A stretch of 64,000 bases of DNA from JAAZKI01 sp012799905 (GTDB lineage Bacteria > Verrucomicrobiota > Lentisphaeria > Oligosphaerales > Oligosphaeraceae), in contig JBMNFR010000006.1 in assembly GCA_050949415.1 (NCBI GenBank), forward strand, positions 310,001 through 374,000. Direction: 5' to 3'. The notes below the pieces were generated by a model. The model did no database searches. It had not been told where the DNA came from and saw only the letters and a program-made list of their open reading frames with translations. How positions within the stretch are numbered: the stretch's first letter is position 1; each line of letters begins with the position of its first letter. The position numbers and the translations under genes are program-made. This document shows positions 1 to 7,820 of this stretch, one piece after another.

Positions 1-79
1 ACTCATGAGGGATTTCCTTATGTTTTTTCAACGCGTCGCCGGGGGCTCCGGCCGGCATGTCGTTTTGGATCGGTTTAGA

Positions 80-811
80 TTACCGGCGGTTTCGGAGGAT
101 GATGGCGGTGGTGAACAGGGCGAAGATGGTGAGTGTGCCGAAGTAGATCAGGTCGCGCAGGTCAAGGACGCCGCGCTGCATGCTCTCGAAATGGAAGATG
201 ATGCTCAAGCCGGCGGCGAATTCGACCAGCCAGTTGGCTGCGCCCCATTTCAGGAGGAGGCTGGTGACTGGCGGATAGCCAGCGAGAACCAGGAACAGGC
301 AGATGACGACCGAGGTGATGAAGCTGATCACTTGATTGCGGGTGCAGGCCGAGGTCATGCCGCTGATGGCTAAATAAGCGCCGGCGATTAGAAAGCTGCC
401 GAAATAGCCGGTCAGCATCGGCCCGAGGTCAGGCTCGCCCAGGTAAAACACGGTAATCGGCATCGGCAGGGTCAGCAGCAGGGCAAAGCCGAGAAATAGC
501 CAGCCGGCCAGGAATTTCCCCAGGATAGCCTGGGATAAGGTGATCGGCATGGTGAAGAGCAGCTCTAGTGTGTCCATGCGGCGCTCCTCGGCCCATAGGC
601 GCATGCCGACGGCTGGGACAAGAAGCATGTACAGCCACGGATGCCAGATGAAAAAGCTCAGCAGGGAGGCCTCGTTGTAGCGGAAGAAGCCGCCCATCAT
701 AAAGGTGAAGAACCCCATGAGCAGCAGGAAAATGACGATAAAGACATAGGCGACCGGCGAACTGAAGTAGCTGGCCAGCTCGCGCTTAGCGATGATCCAG
801 ATGTTTCTCAT
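80..811 (-). CDS. ABC-2 type transporter permease, GldF-like
   Basis: Integral inner-membrane permease of 243 residues with about six hydrophobic segments. The first (about residues 20-42) follows the basic start MRNIWIIAKRELASYF, which is typical of ABC-2 permeases that begin IxxRELxxYF. Its ATG overlaps the stop of the upstream ATPase gene as ATGA (808-811), so the two are translationally coupled and should form one exporter. The arrangement matches the GldA/GldF pairs of Bacteroidetes and PVC bacteria. A further gene of the same strand probably starts at base 6, where an AAGGA precedes an ATG seven bases later; a GldG-like partner would be expected there. The substrate cannot be read from the sequence. 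Confidence 0.85.
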   Translation of the reverse strand: MRNIWIIAKRELASYFSSPVAYVFIVIFLLLMGFFTFMMGGFFRYNEASLLSFFIWHPWLYMLLVPAVGMRLWAEERRMDTLELLFTMPITLSQAILGKFLAGWLFLGFALLLTLPMPITVFYLGEPDLGPMLTGYFGSFLIAGAYLAISGMTSACTRNQVISFITSVVICLFLVLAGYPPVTSLLLKWGAANWLVEFAAGLSIIFHFESMQRGVLDLRDLIYFGTLTIFALFTTAIILRNRR

Positions 812-1773
812 TGGTCGGCCTCCTTGGCGCTGTCCAGGCTGGTGATGGCGCGGAAGACGTCGTCAAGACGCCCGCTGTCGGTATGCAATTCGTCAAACGC
901 CCAGTTGCGGCTGTCAAGCAAGGCCTTGACTGCGGCGGCAAGGCCGTCTTTTTTCTTGTTATCTCGGACTGGGATGGAGACGGTGATGGCGCCTTTATGC
1001 TCGGAGGTGAGGCTCGGCTTGCCCGCGTTAGGCAGACTGGCGACAGCCTGTTCGAAGTCTTTGAAGGCCACGCCTTGGATTCTGACGACGACGGTTCCGG
1101 CAGTGGTTGATTTGGCGCGCATTTCAGCTGGGGTGCCATTGAAGACGAGGTGGCCCTGATCAATGATGATGACGCGCGTGCAGATGGCCTCGACTTCCTC
1201 AAGAATATGGGTGGAAACGATGATGGCCTTGTTTTTCCCCATGTCTTTAATCAGTTCACGCATTTCGTGCTTCTGGTTGGGGTCAAGGCCATCGGTCGGT
1301 TCGTCTAACATCAGGATGGGCGGGTCATGCAGGATAGCCTGCGCAAAACAGGTGCGGTGGCGGTATCCTTTTGACAGGGTGTCAATAGACTGGCGGCGGA
1401 CGCGTTCCAGGTGGCAGGTGGTGATGGCCTTTTCCACGGCGTCGTCTTTCGCTTGCCCGGAGAGACCGCGGATGGCGGCGGTAAAGGCCAGAAATTGCTG
1501 GACGTTCATGTCAGCGTAGGCCGGGGCATTCTCCGGCAAGTAGCCGAAGATGGACTTGGCTGCGATGGGTTCCTCTTCGATGTCGTGGCCGCCGATGGTG
1601 ATCTTCCCACCGGACAGGGGCAGGAATCCGGTCAGCATTCGCATGGTCGTTGATTTCCCGGCGCCGTTAGGGCCGAGAAAACCTAGGACCTCGCCTTGGC
1701 TGACCTCGAATGAGACGCGGTCAACGGCAAGGTTCGGCCCGAACCATTTTTGCACGTCTTGAGCCTTAATCAT
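808..1773 (-). CDS. ABC transporter ATP-binding protein, GldA-like
   Basis: Cytoplasmic ATPase of 321 residues that powers the permease downstream. Walker A GPNGAGKST is at about residues 34-42, the signature LSKGYRHR at 133-140 and Walker B ILMLDEPT at 153-160, followed by a long C-terminal accessory region of about 110 residues seen in ABC-2 exporter ATPases. The start at 1773 is chosen because AAGGAGG lies about 10 bases upstream and MIKAQDVQKWFG begins the conserved fold; the frame stays open to 1902 but that stretch is not protein-like. The stop overlaps the permease start. Related complexes serve gliding, export or drug efflux, and the sequence does not decide between them. Confidence 0.9.
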   Translation of the reverse strand: MIKAQDVQKWFGPNLAVDRVSFEVSQGEVLGFLGPNGAGKSTTMRMLTGFLPLSGGKITIGGHDIEEEPIAAKSIFGYLPENAPAYADMNVQQFLAFTAAIRGLSGQAKDDAVEKAITTCHLERVRRQSIDTLSKGYRHRTCFAQAILHDPPILMLDEPTDGLDPNQKHEMRELIKDMGKNKAIIVSTHILEEVEAICTRVIIIDQGHLVFNGTPAEMRAKSTTAGTVVVRIQGVAFKDFEQAVASLPNAGKPSLTSEHKGAITVSIPVRDNKKKDGLAAAVKALLDSRNWAFDELHTDSGRLDDVFRAITSLDSAKEADQ

Positions 1774-1973
1774 GCCTGTTTTAACCTCCTTGTGGACGGT
1801 GATGAGACGGCGGAGCAACGCGCCTCCGCCAGTCGAAAAAAAGCAAAAAAGGAAGATATGGACAAATCCATAGTTGGGAATCAGTGAATGAAATATTGAC
1901 ACGCGGTGTCTGAGATAGTTCCATTTGCTGCATGAAAAGTCATCGCGCCGGCTTGCGAAATAACCCAGCGGAA

Positions 1974-2555
1974 TCAGCTGGCTTGCCTGGCGAAGGAGAC
2001 GGCGCGGTTGCCGAAGCGCTTATTTTTGAGCAGTTGCCAGGGGGATGCTAGATGCCAGGGCAGGGCGACGTCAGCAGCGTGCTCCAGGACGAGCAGGCAG
2101 CCTGAGCCTGCCCATTCGGCCATGGCAGCGTCGTTCAGCAGGTGGATGGCGCCGAAGCCGGTGCTGTCCTGATGATAGGGCGGGTCTGCCAGGATCAGGT
2201 CTGGCCGAACCGCAGCCAGGAGGGTCGGCGCTTGCCGGACATCGGCCTGGACGATTTGAACCGCGCCGACGTCGGGCTGATCGCCCATGGCCTTGCGCAC
2301 CTTGGCGAGATTACGGTTGATGTACTCGCAATGCTCGCGGTTGCATTCGACCAGGATGACTTGGGCGGCGCCTCGGCTGAGGGCTTCAAGGCCAAGGCCG
2401 CCAATGCCGGCGAATAAGTCGACGACGATGCTGCCGGCCAAGTCGCCGATGGTCGAAAACATGCTTTCCTTGACTCGGTCTTCAGTGGGGCGGAGGCCGC
2501 GTCCCATCGGAGCGGATAGGCGGATGCCGCCCGCACGGCCGCTGATGATGCGCAT
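1974..2555 (-). CDS. rsmD: 16S rRNA (guanine966-N2)-methyltransferase RsmD
   Basis: SAM-dependent methyltransferase of 193 residues, close to the usual RsmD length. It begins MRIISGRAGG and has the family motif RPTEDRVKESMFS (22-34), a SAM-binding loop VVDLFAGIGGLGLEALSRGA (44-63) and the catalytic N-methylase motif DPPY (124-127). The known role of the family is methylation of N2 of G966 in helix 31 of 16S rRNA on the assembling 30S subunit. It lies 59 bases after the zinc-ribbon gene on the same strand and could be the last gene of that operon. No clear Shine-Dalgarno precedes the ATG. Confidence 0.93.
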   Translation of the reverse strand: MRIISGRAGGIRLSAPMGRGLRPTEDRVKESMFSTIGDLAGSIVVDLFAGIGGLGLEALSRGAAQVILVECNREHCEYINRNLAKVRKAMGDQPDVGAVQIVQADVRQAPTLLAAVRPDLILADPPYHQDSTGFGAIHLLNDAAMAEWAGSGCLLVLEHAADVALPWHLASPWQLLKNKRFGNRAVSFARQAS

Positions 2556-2614
2556 AGTATAATTGGGGTTCGACGTGGTTGGTAAAAGCCGCAGGAAGAG
2601 CGGCAGTGCGTTTT

Positions 2615-2878
2615 TCAGCGGTTAGGATTTGAGGCTGATACACTCCGATAGGGCACGGGCCGACCACCGCAACGAGGGCATTGCCGGGGCTGCGCCTGCA
2701 ACGGCCGGACGCTGATGACCAGGCCGCATTTTTTGCAATGGAACAAAGCGTGGGAGGAAAGCCTCCAGGCCAGGGTTCGTTCGCGGACAGCGAGATACAG
2801 ATAAGCGAACAGGCAGAGGGCGAACAGCCCGATAGTGAAGAAGAGCGCTCCGTCCTGGAGGGTGATTTGAGCGATCAT
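2615..2878 (-). CDS. small membrane protein with C-terminal zinc ribbon
   Basis: A protein of 87 residues: one membrane helix (about residues 10-31), then a zinc ribbon built from CKKCG (48-52) and CPRCGGR (67-73). The helix-plus-ribbon layout is common in small unnamed membrane proteins and I do not recognise a family. Its ATG overlaps the stop of the upstream TonB-like gene as ATGA (2875-2878), so it is translationally coupled to an ExbB-ExbD-TonB-like operon and may be a small accessory of that complex. That role is inferred only from position. Confidence 0.75.
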   Translation of the reverse strand: MIAQITLQDGALFFTIGLFALCLFAYLYLAVRERTLAWRLSSHALFHCKKCGLVISVRPLQAQPRQCPRCGGRPVPYRSVSASNPNR

Positions 2879-3732
2879 GGGGTTGCTCCTATGGCGTTGT
2901 TGGCGGCAGTGGCCGAGGTGTTCAAGCGCCAGTCGACTTCGAGCACACAGTTGCTATAGGCGGTCGGTTGTTCGCTTGGGTTGCCCAGGGCGACCAATTT
3001 GGCGGCAGTGCGCTGTTTTTCCAGTCGTTCTCGGAGCGCCAGTACGATGGCGGTGTCAAGCCGAGGATTGCCGCAGCTTTGGCGGATGATGAGGCGTGGG
3101 ATGGGCAACAGGTCGTGGTGTTGGATTTCAATGCGGGTCATCTGTTTGGGAAGGCCATCGGCGAGGGCCGATTGCAAGTCAGAGTCGGAAAGCGTGGGTG
3201 GATCAGTGATGGCGCGGCCGCGGATATCGCGCCAGAAAACGCCGACGACGGGCTGGCGGGGCGGAACAGCGGGGAGGTTGAGGGCCGTGTCCTGGGGCCA
3301 TTCCTCGGCCATGGTTTGTGCGACTGGCTGCGGCGTAATCGTCAGGGTGATGGGCGGCCAGGGCGGTGGCGGCTGTTGCGTTGGCTGCCAGGACACGGGC
3401 GGTGGCGGGAGCGTGTCGCGGGGCGGCGAACCGGGGCGGAAACGGCTGAAGCCGAGTTCGTTATTTGGCAGAATCAGCAGGGTTGGATTGCCGATGTCAG
3501 TCCACCGGTATAGGCTTTTCCCGAGGCGGTCCCAGCGCTGAAGTTCAGCATACGGAGGCAAGGCCACGACCTTGATTTCGTCATTCCATTCGGTGGCTGC
3601 TGGTAAAGGCGTCTCTACGGTCTGAACCAGAAACAGCGGGAAATAGATAGCCGCCGTGACCACAATAGCCATGGACATCCGGATTACCGGCGCCCAGTCG
3701 CGCTTTTTTTGGGTTGTGGACATGGTGGACAT
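2875..3732 (-). CDS. TonB-like proline-rich envelope protein
   Basis: A short basic N-terminus (TTQKKRDWAPVIR), one membrane helix (MSMAIVVTAAIYFPLFLV), then a proline-rich periplasmic stretch with runs such as PPPP and QQPPPPWPPI, and a compact C-terminal domain ending near CVLEVDWRLN. The layout is that of TonB/TolA energy transducers, and exbD and exbB lie immediately upstream, so it probably couples the proton-driven motor to an outer-membrane or envelope partner. The C-terminal domain is too divergent to name. The start is uncertain: ATGs at 3771, 3732 and 3723 all lie in a GTGGAC-type 9-bp direct repeat, and none has a ribosome-binding site. I chose 3732. Confidence 0.6.
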   Translation of the reverse strand: MSTMSTTQKKRDWAPVIRMSMAIVVTAAIYFPLFLVQTVETPLPAATEWNDEIKVVALPPYAELQRWDRLGKSLYRWTDIGNPTLLILPNNELGFSRFRPGSPPRDTLPPPPVSWQPTQQPPPPWPPITLTITPQPVAQTMAEEWPQDTALNLPAVPPRQPVVGVFWRDIRGRAITDPPTLSDSDLQSALADGLPKQMTRIEIQHHDLLPIPRLIIRQSCGNPRLDTAIVLALRERLEKQRTAAKLVALGNPSEQPTAYSNCVLEVDWRLNTSATAANNAIGATP

Positions 3733-3812
3733 AGTGGACAGGGTGGACGGCGGCTGCCGTATGTAGTTCAAGCTTCAGCTTGCCGTATGTAGTACAGCCT
3801 TTAGGCTGCCAT
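3720..3812. repeat. GTGGAC direct repeats and TACATAC/GTAGT repeat at the TonB-like 5' end
   Basis: Four GTGGAC words spaced 9 bp apart (about 3716-3750) run into two copies of a CCGTATGTAGT unit separated by TTCAAGCTTCAGCTTG. The same units occur inverted at 36230-36305 (AGCTTGAACTACATGC and AGCTTGAACTACGTGC). The repeat overlaps the 5' end of the TonB-like reading frame, so the first residues of that protein may be repeat-derived or not translated. Confidence 0.6.
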
Positions 3813-3901
3813 AATTTCGCGCTTTTAGTGTTTTTGCCGCAGCACGGCATACCCTAAAAAATTTTAGTGCCCTTCTTGAGCCGGTTTTGCGTCGGGCCGC
3901 G

Positions 3902-4408
3902 TCAATCCGTCAGGTTCTGTCTTTGGTCGCCGTCGTGGGTCGTAGTGTCAGTCACCATGTAGACGCCGAGTCCGAGCGATCTGGCCAGGGAGACGACATT
4001 GGTGATGACTTCATAGGACAAGTCCTTGTCAGCCCGGAGCACGACCATAGGTGGGCGGCGGCTGGCCTCTGCCTGGTCTGCCGGCAGATTCATCCGACCC
4101 GCTGCAGCGATTCTGCTTTCTCGCACGCGGTTGCCGAGTTCCCTTTCCAGGCCGTGCCAGTCAAGGGGCTTTTCATTGAAGTAAATTTTTCCTGAGCGGG
4201 TGATTGTGATAATCAGCTTATCTGCTTCATGTAGTTGTGGATTTGCGGTTCTGGGCAGGGCAAGAGACGTCTCGACCTGGGTGCCAGGCCAGAACACGAC
4301 GCTGTTTTCGATCAGGAAAAAGATCAGCAGGATAAAAAGCAGGTCAATGAGAGCGACCAGCGGGTATCTGCCAGGCTTGACCTCAACGTCAGTTTTCCAT
4401 CGCGCCAT
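3902..4408 (-). CDS. exbD: ExbD/TolR family biopolymer transport protein
   Basis: A protein of 168 residues with one N-terminal membrane helix (about 17-38), ALIDLLFILLIFFLI. It carries the aspartate that ExbD/TolR proteins use for proton translocation, and a periplasmic domain follows. The start lies 3 bases after the exbB stop, so the genes are coupled, and the TonB-like gene follows. With ExbB it should form the proton-driven stator that energises the TonB-like protein. It is distinct from the second ExbD/TolR at 15010. The C-terminus has a short hydrophilic tail. Confidence 0.88.
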   Translation of the reverse strand: MARWKTDVEVKPGRYPLVALIDLLFILLIFFLIENSVVFWPGTQVETSLALPRTANPQLHEADKLIITITRSGKIYFNEKPLDWHGLERELGNRVRESRIAAAGRMNLPADQAEASRRPPMVVLRADKDLSYEVITNVVSLARSLGLGVYMVTDTTTHDGDQRQNLTD

Positions 4409-4411
4409 GGC

Positions 4412-5098
4412 TTAATCCCCGTCGTTTTTGCCGCCCGTTCTGTCATCGTCCGGGGTGTTCAGCTCCGGTTCAGCCAGGCTTAGTTTTCGGGTCAGCAGGA
4501 AGTTGATGATTTCAGAAGCCGCCTTCTCCATTTCCTGGACAATGGTGTCGATGCGTTCAGCCAGGAGAAAATAGAAGAGTTGGACGGCCATGGCCACGAT
4601 CAGTCCGGCCACGGTGGTAATCAGGGCGGTGCGGACATCGCCGGCCAGCTGGATGGTTTCAACGAAATGCCCTTGGCTCTGTATTTTCGAGAAGATGTTC
4701 ATCAGGCTGATCAGGGTTCCGAGCAGCCCCAGGATAGGGGCGATTTGCCCCAGGCAGGCCAAGAGTTTCATATTGCGCTGCATGCGCGGAATTTCGGTCA
4801 GCGCGGCATCGTCCACCGCCATGCGTATACGCGACTCTTCCTGGTCGGAATGGCAGATGACCGCGCGCGCCATGTTGGCAATCGGCGACTTGGTGTCATC
4901 ACAGATGGCAATGGCTTCAATCACCTTGCCGTTTTTGAGGATGTTGAATAGCCCGCGGAGGAATTCCTGGGTGTCAATGCGGGCACGGTGAAGGTAAAAA
5001 AAGCGATCCAGGAAGATGATGGTCGCCAAACCGAGACAGCCCAGCAGGACGTACATAATGGGGCCGCCGGCATTGATAAGTTCTTTGATATAGGGCAT
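4412..5098 (-). CDS. exbB: ExbB/TolQ/MotA family proton channel
   Basis: Inner-membrane protein of 228 residues with three hydrophobic segments: about 12-30, a central pair-forming segment around 120-145 (LGQIAPILGLLGTLISLM) and about 165-190 (ALITTVAGLIVAMAVQLFYF). The spacing is characteristic of ExbB/TolQ/MotA. It begins a four-gene operon with exbD, a TonB-like gene and a zinc-ribbon protein. I use the ATG at 5098 because GGAGCGGAG lies just upstream and MPYIKELINAGGPIMYVL starts the family fold; the frame is open to 5170 but that extension is not conserved in character. Confidence 0.9.
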   Translation of the reverse strand: MPYIKELINAGGPIMYVLLGCLGLATIIFLDRFFYLHRARIDTQEFLRGLFNILKNGKVIEAIAICDDTKSPIANMARAVICHSDQEESRIRMAVDDAALTEIPRMQRNMKLLACLGQIAPILGLLGTLISLMNIFSKIQSQGHFVETIQLAGDVRTALITTVAGLIVAMAVQLFYFLLAERIDTIVQEMEKAASEIINFLLTRKLSLAEPELNTPDDDRTGGKNDGD

Positions 5099-5307
5099 GG
5101 ACTGCTCCGCTCCAAAATCACTACAAGTCTGAATGGTTGAAAACGTATAATGTAATCCAGATGCGACCAAGACGCAATCCGGCGCCGGAATTATCTGGTC
5201 TGCCGCACGCCTCCGTCCAGTGCCGGCACTTTAGTGGACAGTGGACAAGGGACGGAAGCGGAATTTAATGGACAATGGAGTGAAGACGCTTATATGTTAT
5301 TTGCACT
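5099..5307. other. leader of exbB operon with GTGGACA repeats
   Basis: No gene is seen. The half nearer exbB should hold its promoter, since an AT-rich stretch TACATTATACG lies on the minus strand near 5150, but no exact -35/-10 pair is claimed. From 5231 on there are GTGGACAGTGGACA words, which lead into the CGCCCCT array. Confidence 0.4.
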
Positions 5308-5655
5308 CCCCTCGCCCCTCGCCCCTAAATCTCGCCCCTCGCCCCTCGCCCCTAGTCTCGCCCCTCGCCCCTCGCCCCTCGCCCCTCGCCCCTCGCCCCT
5401 CGCCCCTCGCCCCTCGCCCCTAGTCTCGCCCCTCGCCCCTCGCCCCTCGCCCCTAAATCTCGCCCCTCGCCCCTCGCCCCTAAATCTCGCCCCTCGCCCC
5501 TCGCCCCTAAATCTCGCCCTAAATCTCGCCCCTCGCCCCTAAATCTCGCCCCTCGCCCCTAGTCTCGCCCTCGCCCCTAAATCTCGCCCCTCGCCCCTAA
5601 ATCTCGCCCCTCGCCCCTCGCCCCCTCGCCCCTAAATCTCGCCCCTCGCCCCTAA
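5308..5655. repeat. heptanucleotide array (CGCCCCT)n with AAATCT/AGTCT spacers
   Basis: About 350 bp made almost entirely of the 7-bp unit CGCCCCT. Runs of one to about nine units are broken by short spacers AAATCT or AGTCT. The other strand reads GGGGCGA, giving many closely spaced runs of four G, which suits G-quadruplex formation. The array abuts the end of the NFACT-R remnant, whose coding strand is the G-rich strand. Proline-rich frames such as SPLAPRP across it are a by-product of three 7-bp units making 21 bp, not genes. Confidence 0.95.
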
Positions 5656-6068
5656 TTCGGCAGTCCGGGGCGTACGCGGAGGATGCGTTCATGGCTGGAT
5701 AGAGGACAGTGCCTGGCGGGGCGCCGCGTGGTTTGCCGACGAATTTTGCCTTGGTGCAGGAGACTGAGCAGACGCCTCCCTGGCGGGCTTTGCTGTGCCA
5801 GGCGGCAATGGCGGCAGCGCTGGTCAGCAGGGCTTTGTCCGGCACGGCGTTCTGTCGTCTGCTGGTCGTCGCAGAATGACATGGCTGCCGGGCTGTCCAG
5901 CGACATGGAACCAGTAGTATTCTGGGTGGGCGACGCGCAAGGACAGGCATTCGTTGTCTTCGGCCGTCTTGCCGGCCAGAGCCGTCCAGCCATTGCCGAG
6001 GTCATACGACCAGCATTGCGGATTGGGGTCGGGGACGGTGGCATGGGCATATGGGTGGCGTTTTGGAC
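5655..6068 (-). pseudogene. NFACT-R (DUF814) domain remnant, frameshifted and start-less
   Basis: Translation of the minus strand in two frames rebuilds one NFACT-R domain. The first part reads GWTALAGKTAEDNECLSL, then PEYYWFHVAGQPGSHVIL. A shift near 5850-5870 is followed by VPDKALLTSAAAIAAWHSKA and KAKFVGKPRGAPPGTVLY. These match the domain's conserved G(K)-x-NE, WFH, PGSHV, AAxLAAxxSKA and KxxGAPPGxV blocks. NFACT-R is the RNA/ribosome-binding part of RqcH-like factors and also occurs as a stand-alone protein of about 130 residues. The frame has no start codon before an upstream stop near 6085, where the ATPase pseudogene begins on the other strand, so it looks broken at both its 5' end and its middle. 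Confidence 0.75.
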
Positions 6069-6084
6069 TAATGCAGCAGGCAAC

Positions 6085-7646
6085 ATGAAAGATTTAACCA
6101 GCAGCGTCCTATACCTTCGAAGACCTTATCAATGGGCGCTATCTTTATGTGGACAAGACGGAGTATATCTGGAATTTGATCCGCCCATATAAGGGCATTT
6201 ACTTCATGTCCCGTCCGCGCCGCTTTGGCAAATCGCTGACCATCTCCACCCTCAAGGCGATATTCCAAGGTAAGAGAGACCTCTTCAAGGGCCTTGCCAT
6301 CAGCAAAAAGAAATACGACTGGAAAGAATATCCAGTCATCCATCTGGACCTGGCGAACTGCAATGCGAAAAATGCCGGTGAACTGGAAGATTTTCTTTTT
6401 GATATACTATCTGGCCTTGCAGAACATTTCGGGGTGGGAATACGTGGTCAATCCAATGCAATGCGTTTCGAGTTTTTGGTTCGTGATGTGGCTACGTCGG
6501 CTGGCGCCCCGGTCGTCATCCTTCTTGACGAATATGACAAGCCGATTCTGAATACACTTGGCGACTCCGGAAGCCACGGCATGCCGGGATGTCCTCAAGG
6601 GATTTTACTCCACGATCAAAAAATGCGAAAGCCTTGAGCGGTTTGTCTTTGTCACCGGCGTCACCAAGTTTTCGCACGTCTCGCTTTTCTCCGACCTCAA
6701 CAACTTGACCGACATCACGATGCATGCCGACTACGCCACCATGCTCGGCTACACGCAGGAGGAATTCGAGAAATGTTTTGCCGAGCGCCTGGATGACGCC
6801 GTGAACAAATTGAGCATCTCGCGCGAACAGCTCATTGCCGAAATCAAGGCATGGTATGACGGGTACCGTTTCGAGGAGAACTCGCCCACGGTGTACAATC
6901 CGGTGTCCCTGGCGCAGTTCTTCCTTAACCAATGTAAATTTTCCAACTACTGGTTTGCGACCGGGACAGCCTTCGTTCCTGCTGAAAGTAATCCGGAAGG
7001 CGAACTTCAACTTCGAGCGGGCGTTGAACGAGCCGGTTCTGGGCTTTGCCTTCAATGCCTTCGAGATCGACCGGCTCGATCCCCTGGCGCTCATGCTGCA
7101 AACCGGCTATCTGACGATCAAGAGCTCATTCGTCGAATTTGGCATGACGCAGTACTACCTCGACTTCCCAACCGCGAGGTGAAGGAGGCCTTCAAGACCT
7201 ATCTGATCAGCGACTACAGCGCCATCCCGCAGGAAATCGTCGGCGCCAATGTATTCCAAATGATCAAGGCGATCAAGACGGGAGACATCCAGCACTTCAT
7301 GGACTTGCTGAAAACCTTCTTCACCGCCGTGCAATACGATATCGTGATAGACACGGAAGCGCGCTTTCAATTGCTGTTCTATTCGGTGTTCCTGCTGCTT
7401 GGCGTGCAAATCGAGGCGGAATCGCGGACGAGCGACGGGCGAATCGACGCCGTGATCCGGGAAGGGGACTGCATCTACATCTTTGAATTCAAGATGAATC
7501 AGGACGCCGAGGCAGCGCTGGCGCAAATCCGCGAAAAGGAATATTATCAGAAATATCAGCACGCCGGCAAGAAAATCGTCCTCATCGGCGCGAATTTTGA
7601 CGCGGCCTCCAGGCAAATATCCGAGTGGAAAATCGAAGAGGCGTAA
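6085..7646 (+). pseudogene. AAA-ATPase-like / PD-(D/E)XK nuclease family protein, multiple frameshifts
   Basis: Several frames joined give a complete member of the AAA-ATPase-like plus DUF1703 family, about 515 residues and common in Bacteroidetes and PVC genomes. In order: MKDL at 6085, then NGRYLYVDKTEYIW, the Walker-like MSRPRRFGKSL, Walker B VVILLDEYDKPI, RFVFVTGVTKFS, and a C-terminal nuclease motif GRIDAVI...IFEFKMN. The frame changes near 6110, between 6555 and 6590, near 6966, and near 7166 (one extra C in a CCC run). Four disruptions make it a pseudogene unless the assembly is faulty here. The neighbouring NFACT-R remnant is also broken. Function in the family is unproven. Confidence 0.8.
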
Positions 7647-7650
7647 GAAT

Positions 7651-7804
7651 AGGGGCGAGGGGCGAGGGGCGAGGTTTTTTTAGGGGCGAGGGGCGAGGGG
7701 CGAGGGGCGAGGTTTTTTTAGGGGCGAGGGGCGAGGGGCGAGGGGCGAGGTTTTTTTAGGGGCGAGGGGCGAGGGGCGAGGGGCGAGGGGCGAGGGGCGA
7801 GGGG
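7651..7804. repeat. heptanucleotide array (GGGGCGA)n with GGTTTTTTTA spacers
   Basis: The same 7-bp unit as at 5308-5655, but inverted: the plus strand is G-rich. It begins 5 bases after the ATPase pseudogene stop. Three blocks of three or more units end in GGTTTTTTTA, so a G-run block is followed by a T tract each time, and a longer block ends the array. Read as RNA from the pseudogene, this would be a G-quadruplex-prone segment followed by a U tract. Confidence 0.95.
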
Positions 7805-7820
7805 TTAATCCACCAGCCCT

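Noticed and set aside
5234..5542. Proline-rich open frames (SPLAPRP repeats) across the CGCCCCT arrays at 5.3 kb and 7.7 kb
   Set aside because: Three 7-bp units make 21 bp, so the array reads as a 7-residue repeat in any open frame. There is no start signal, no non-repeat domain, and frames stay open on the strand opposite to the neighbouring genes only because the unit lacks stops.
5308..5655. CRISPR array
   Set aside because: Units are 7 bp with short fixed spacers AAATCT/AGTCT. There are no unique 30-bp spacers and no cas genes in the window.
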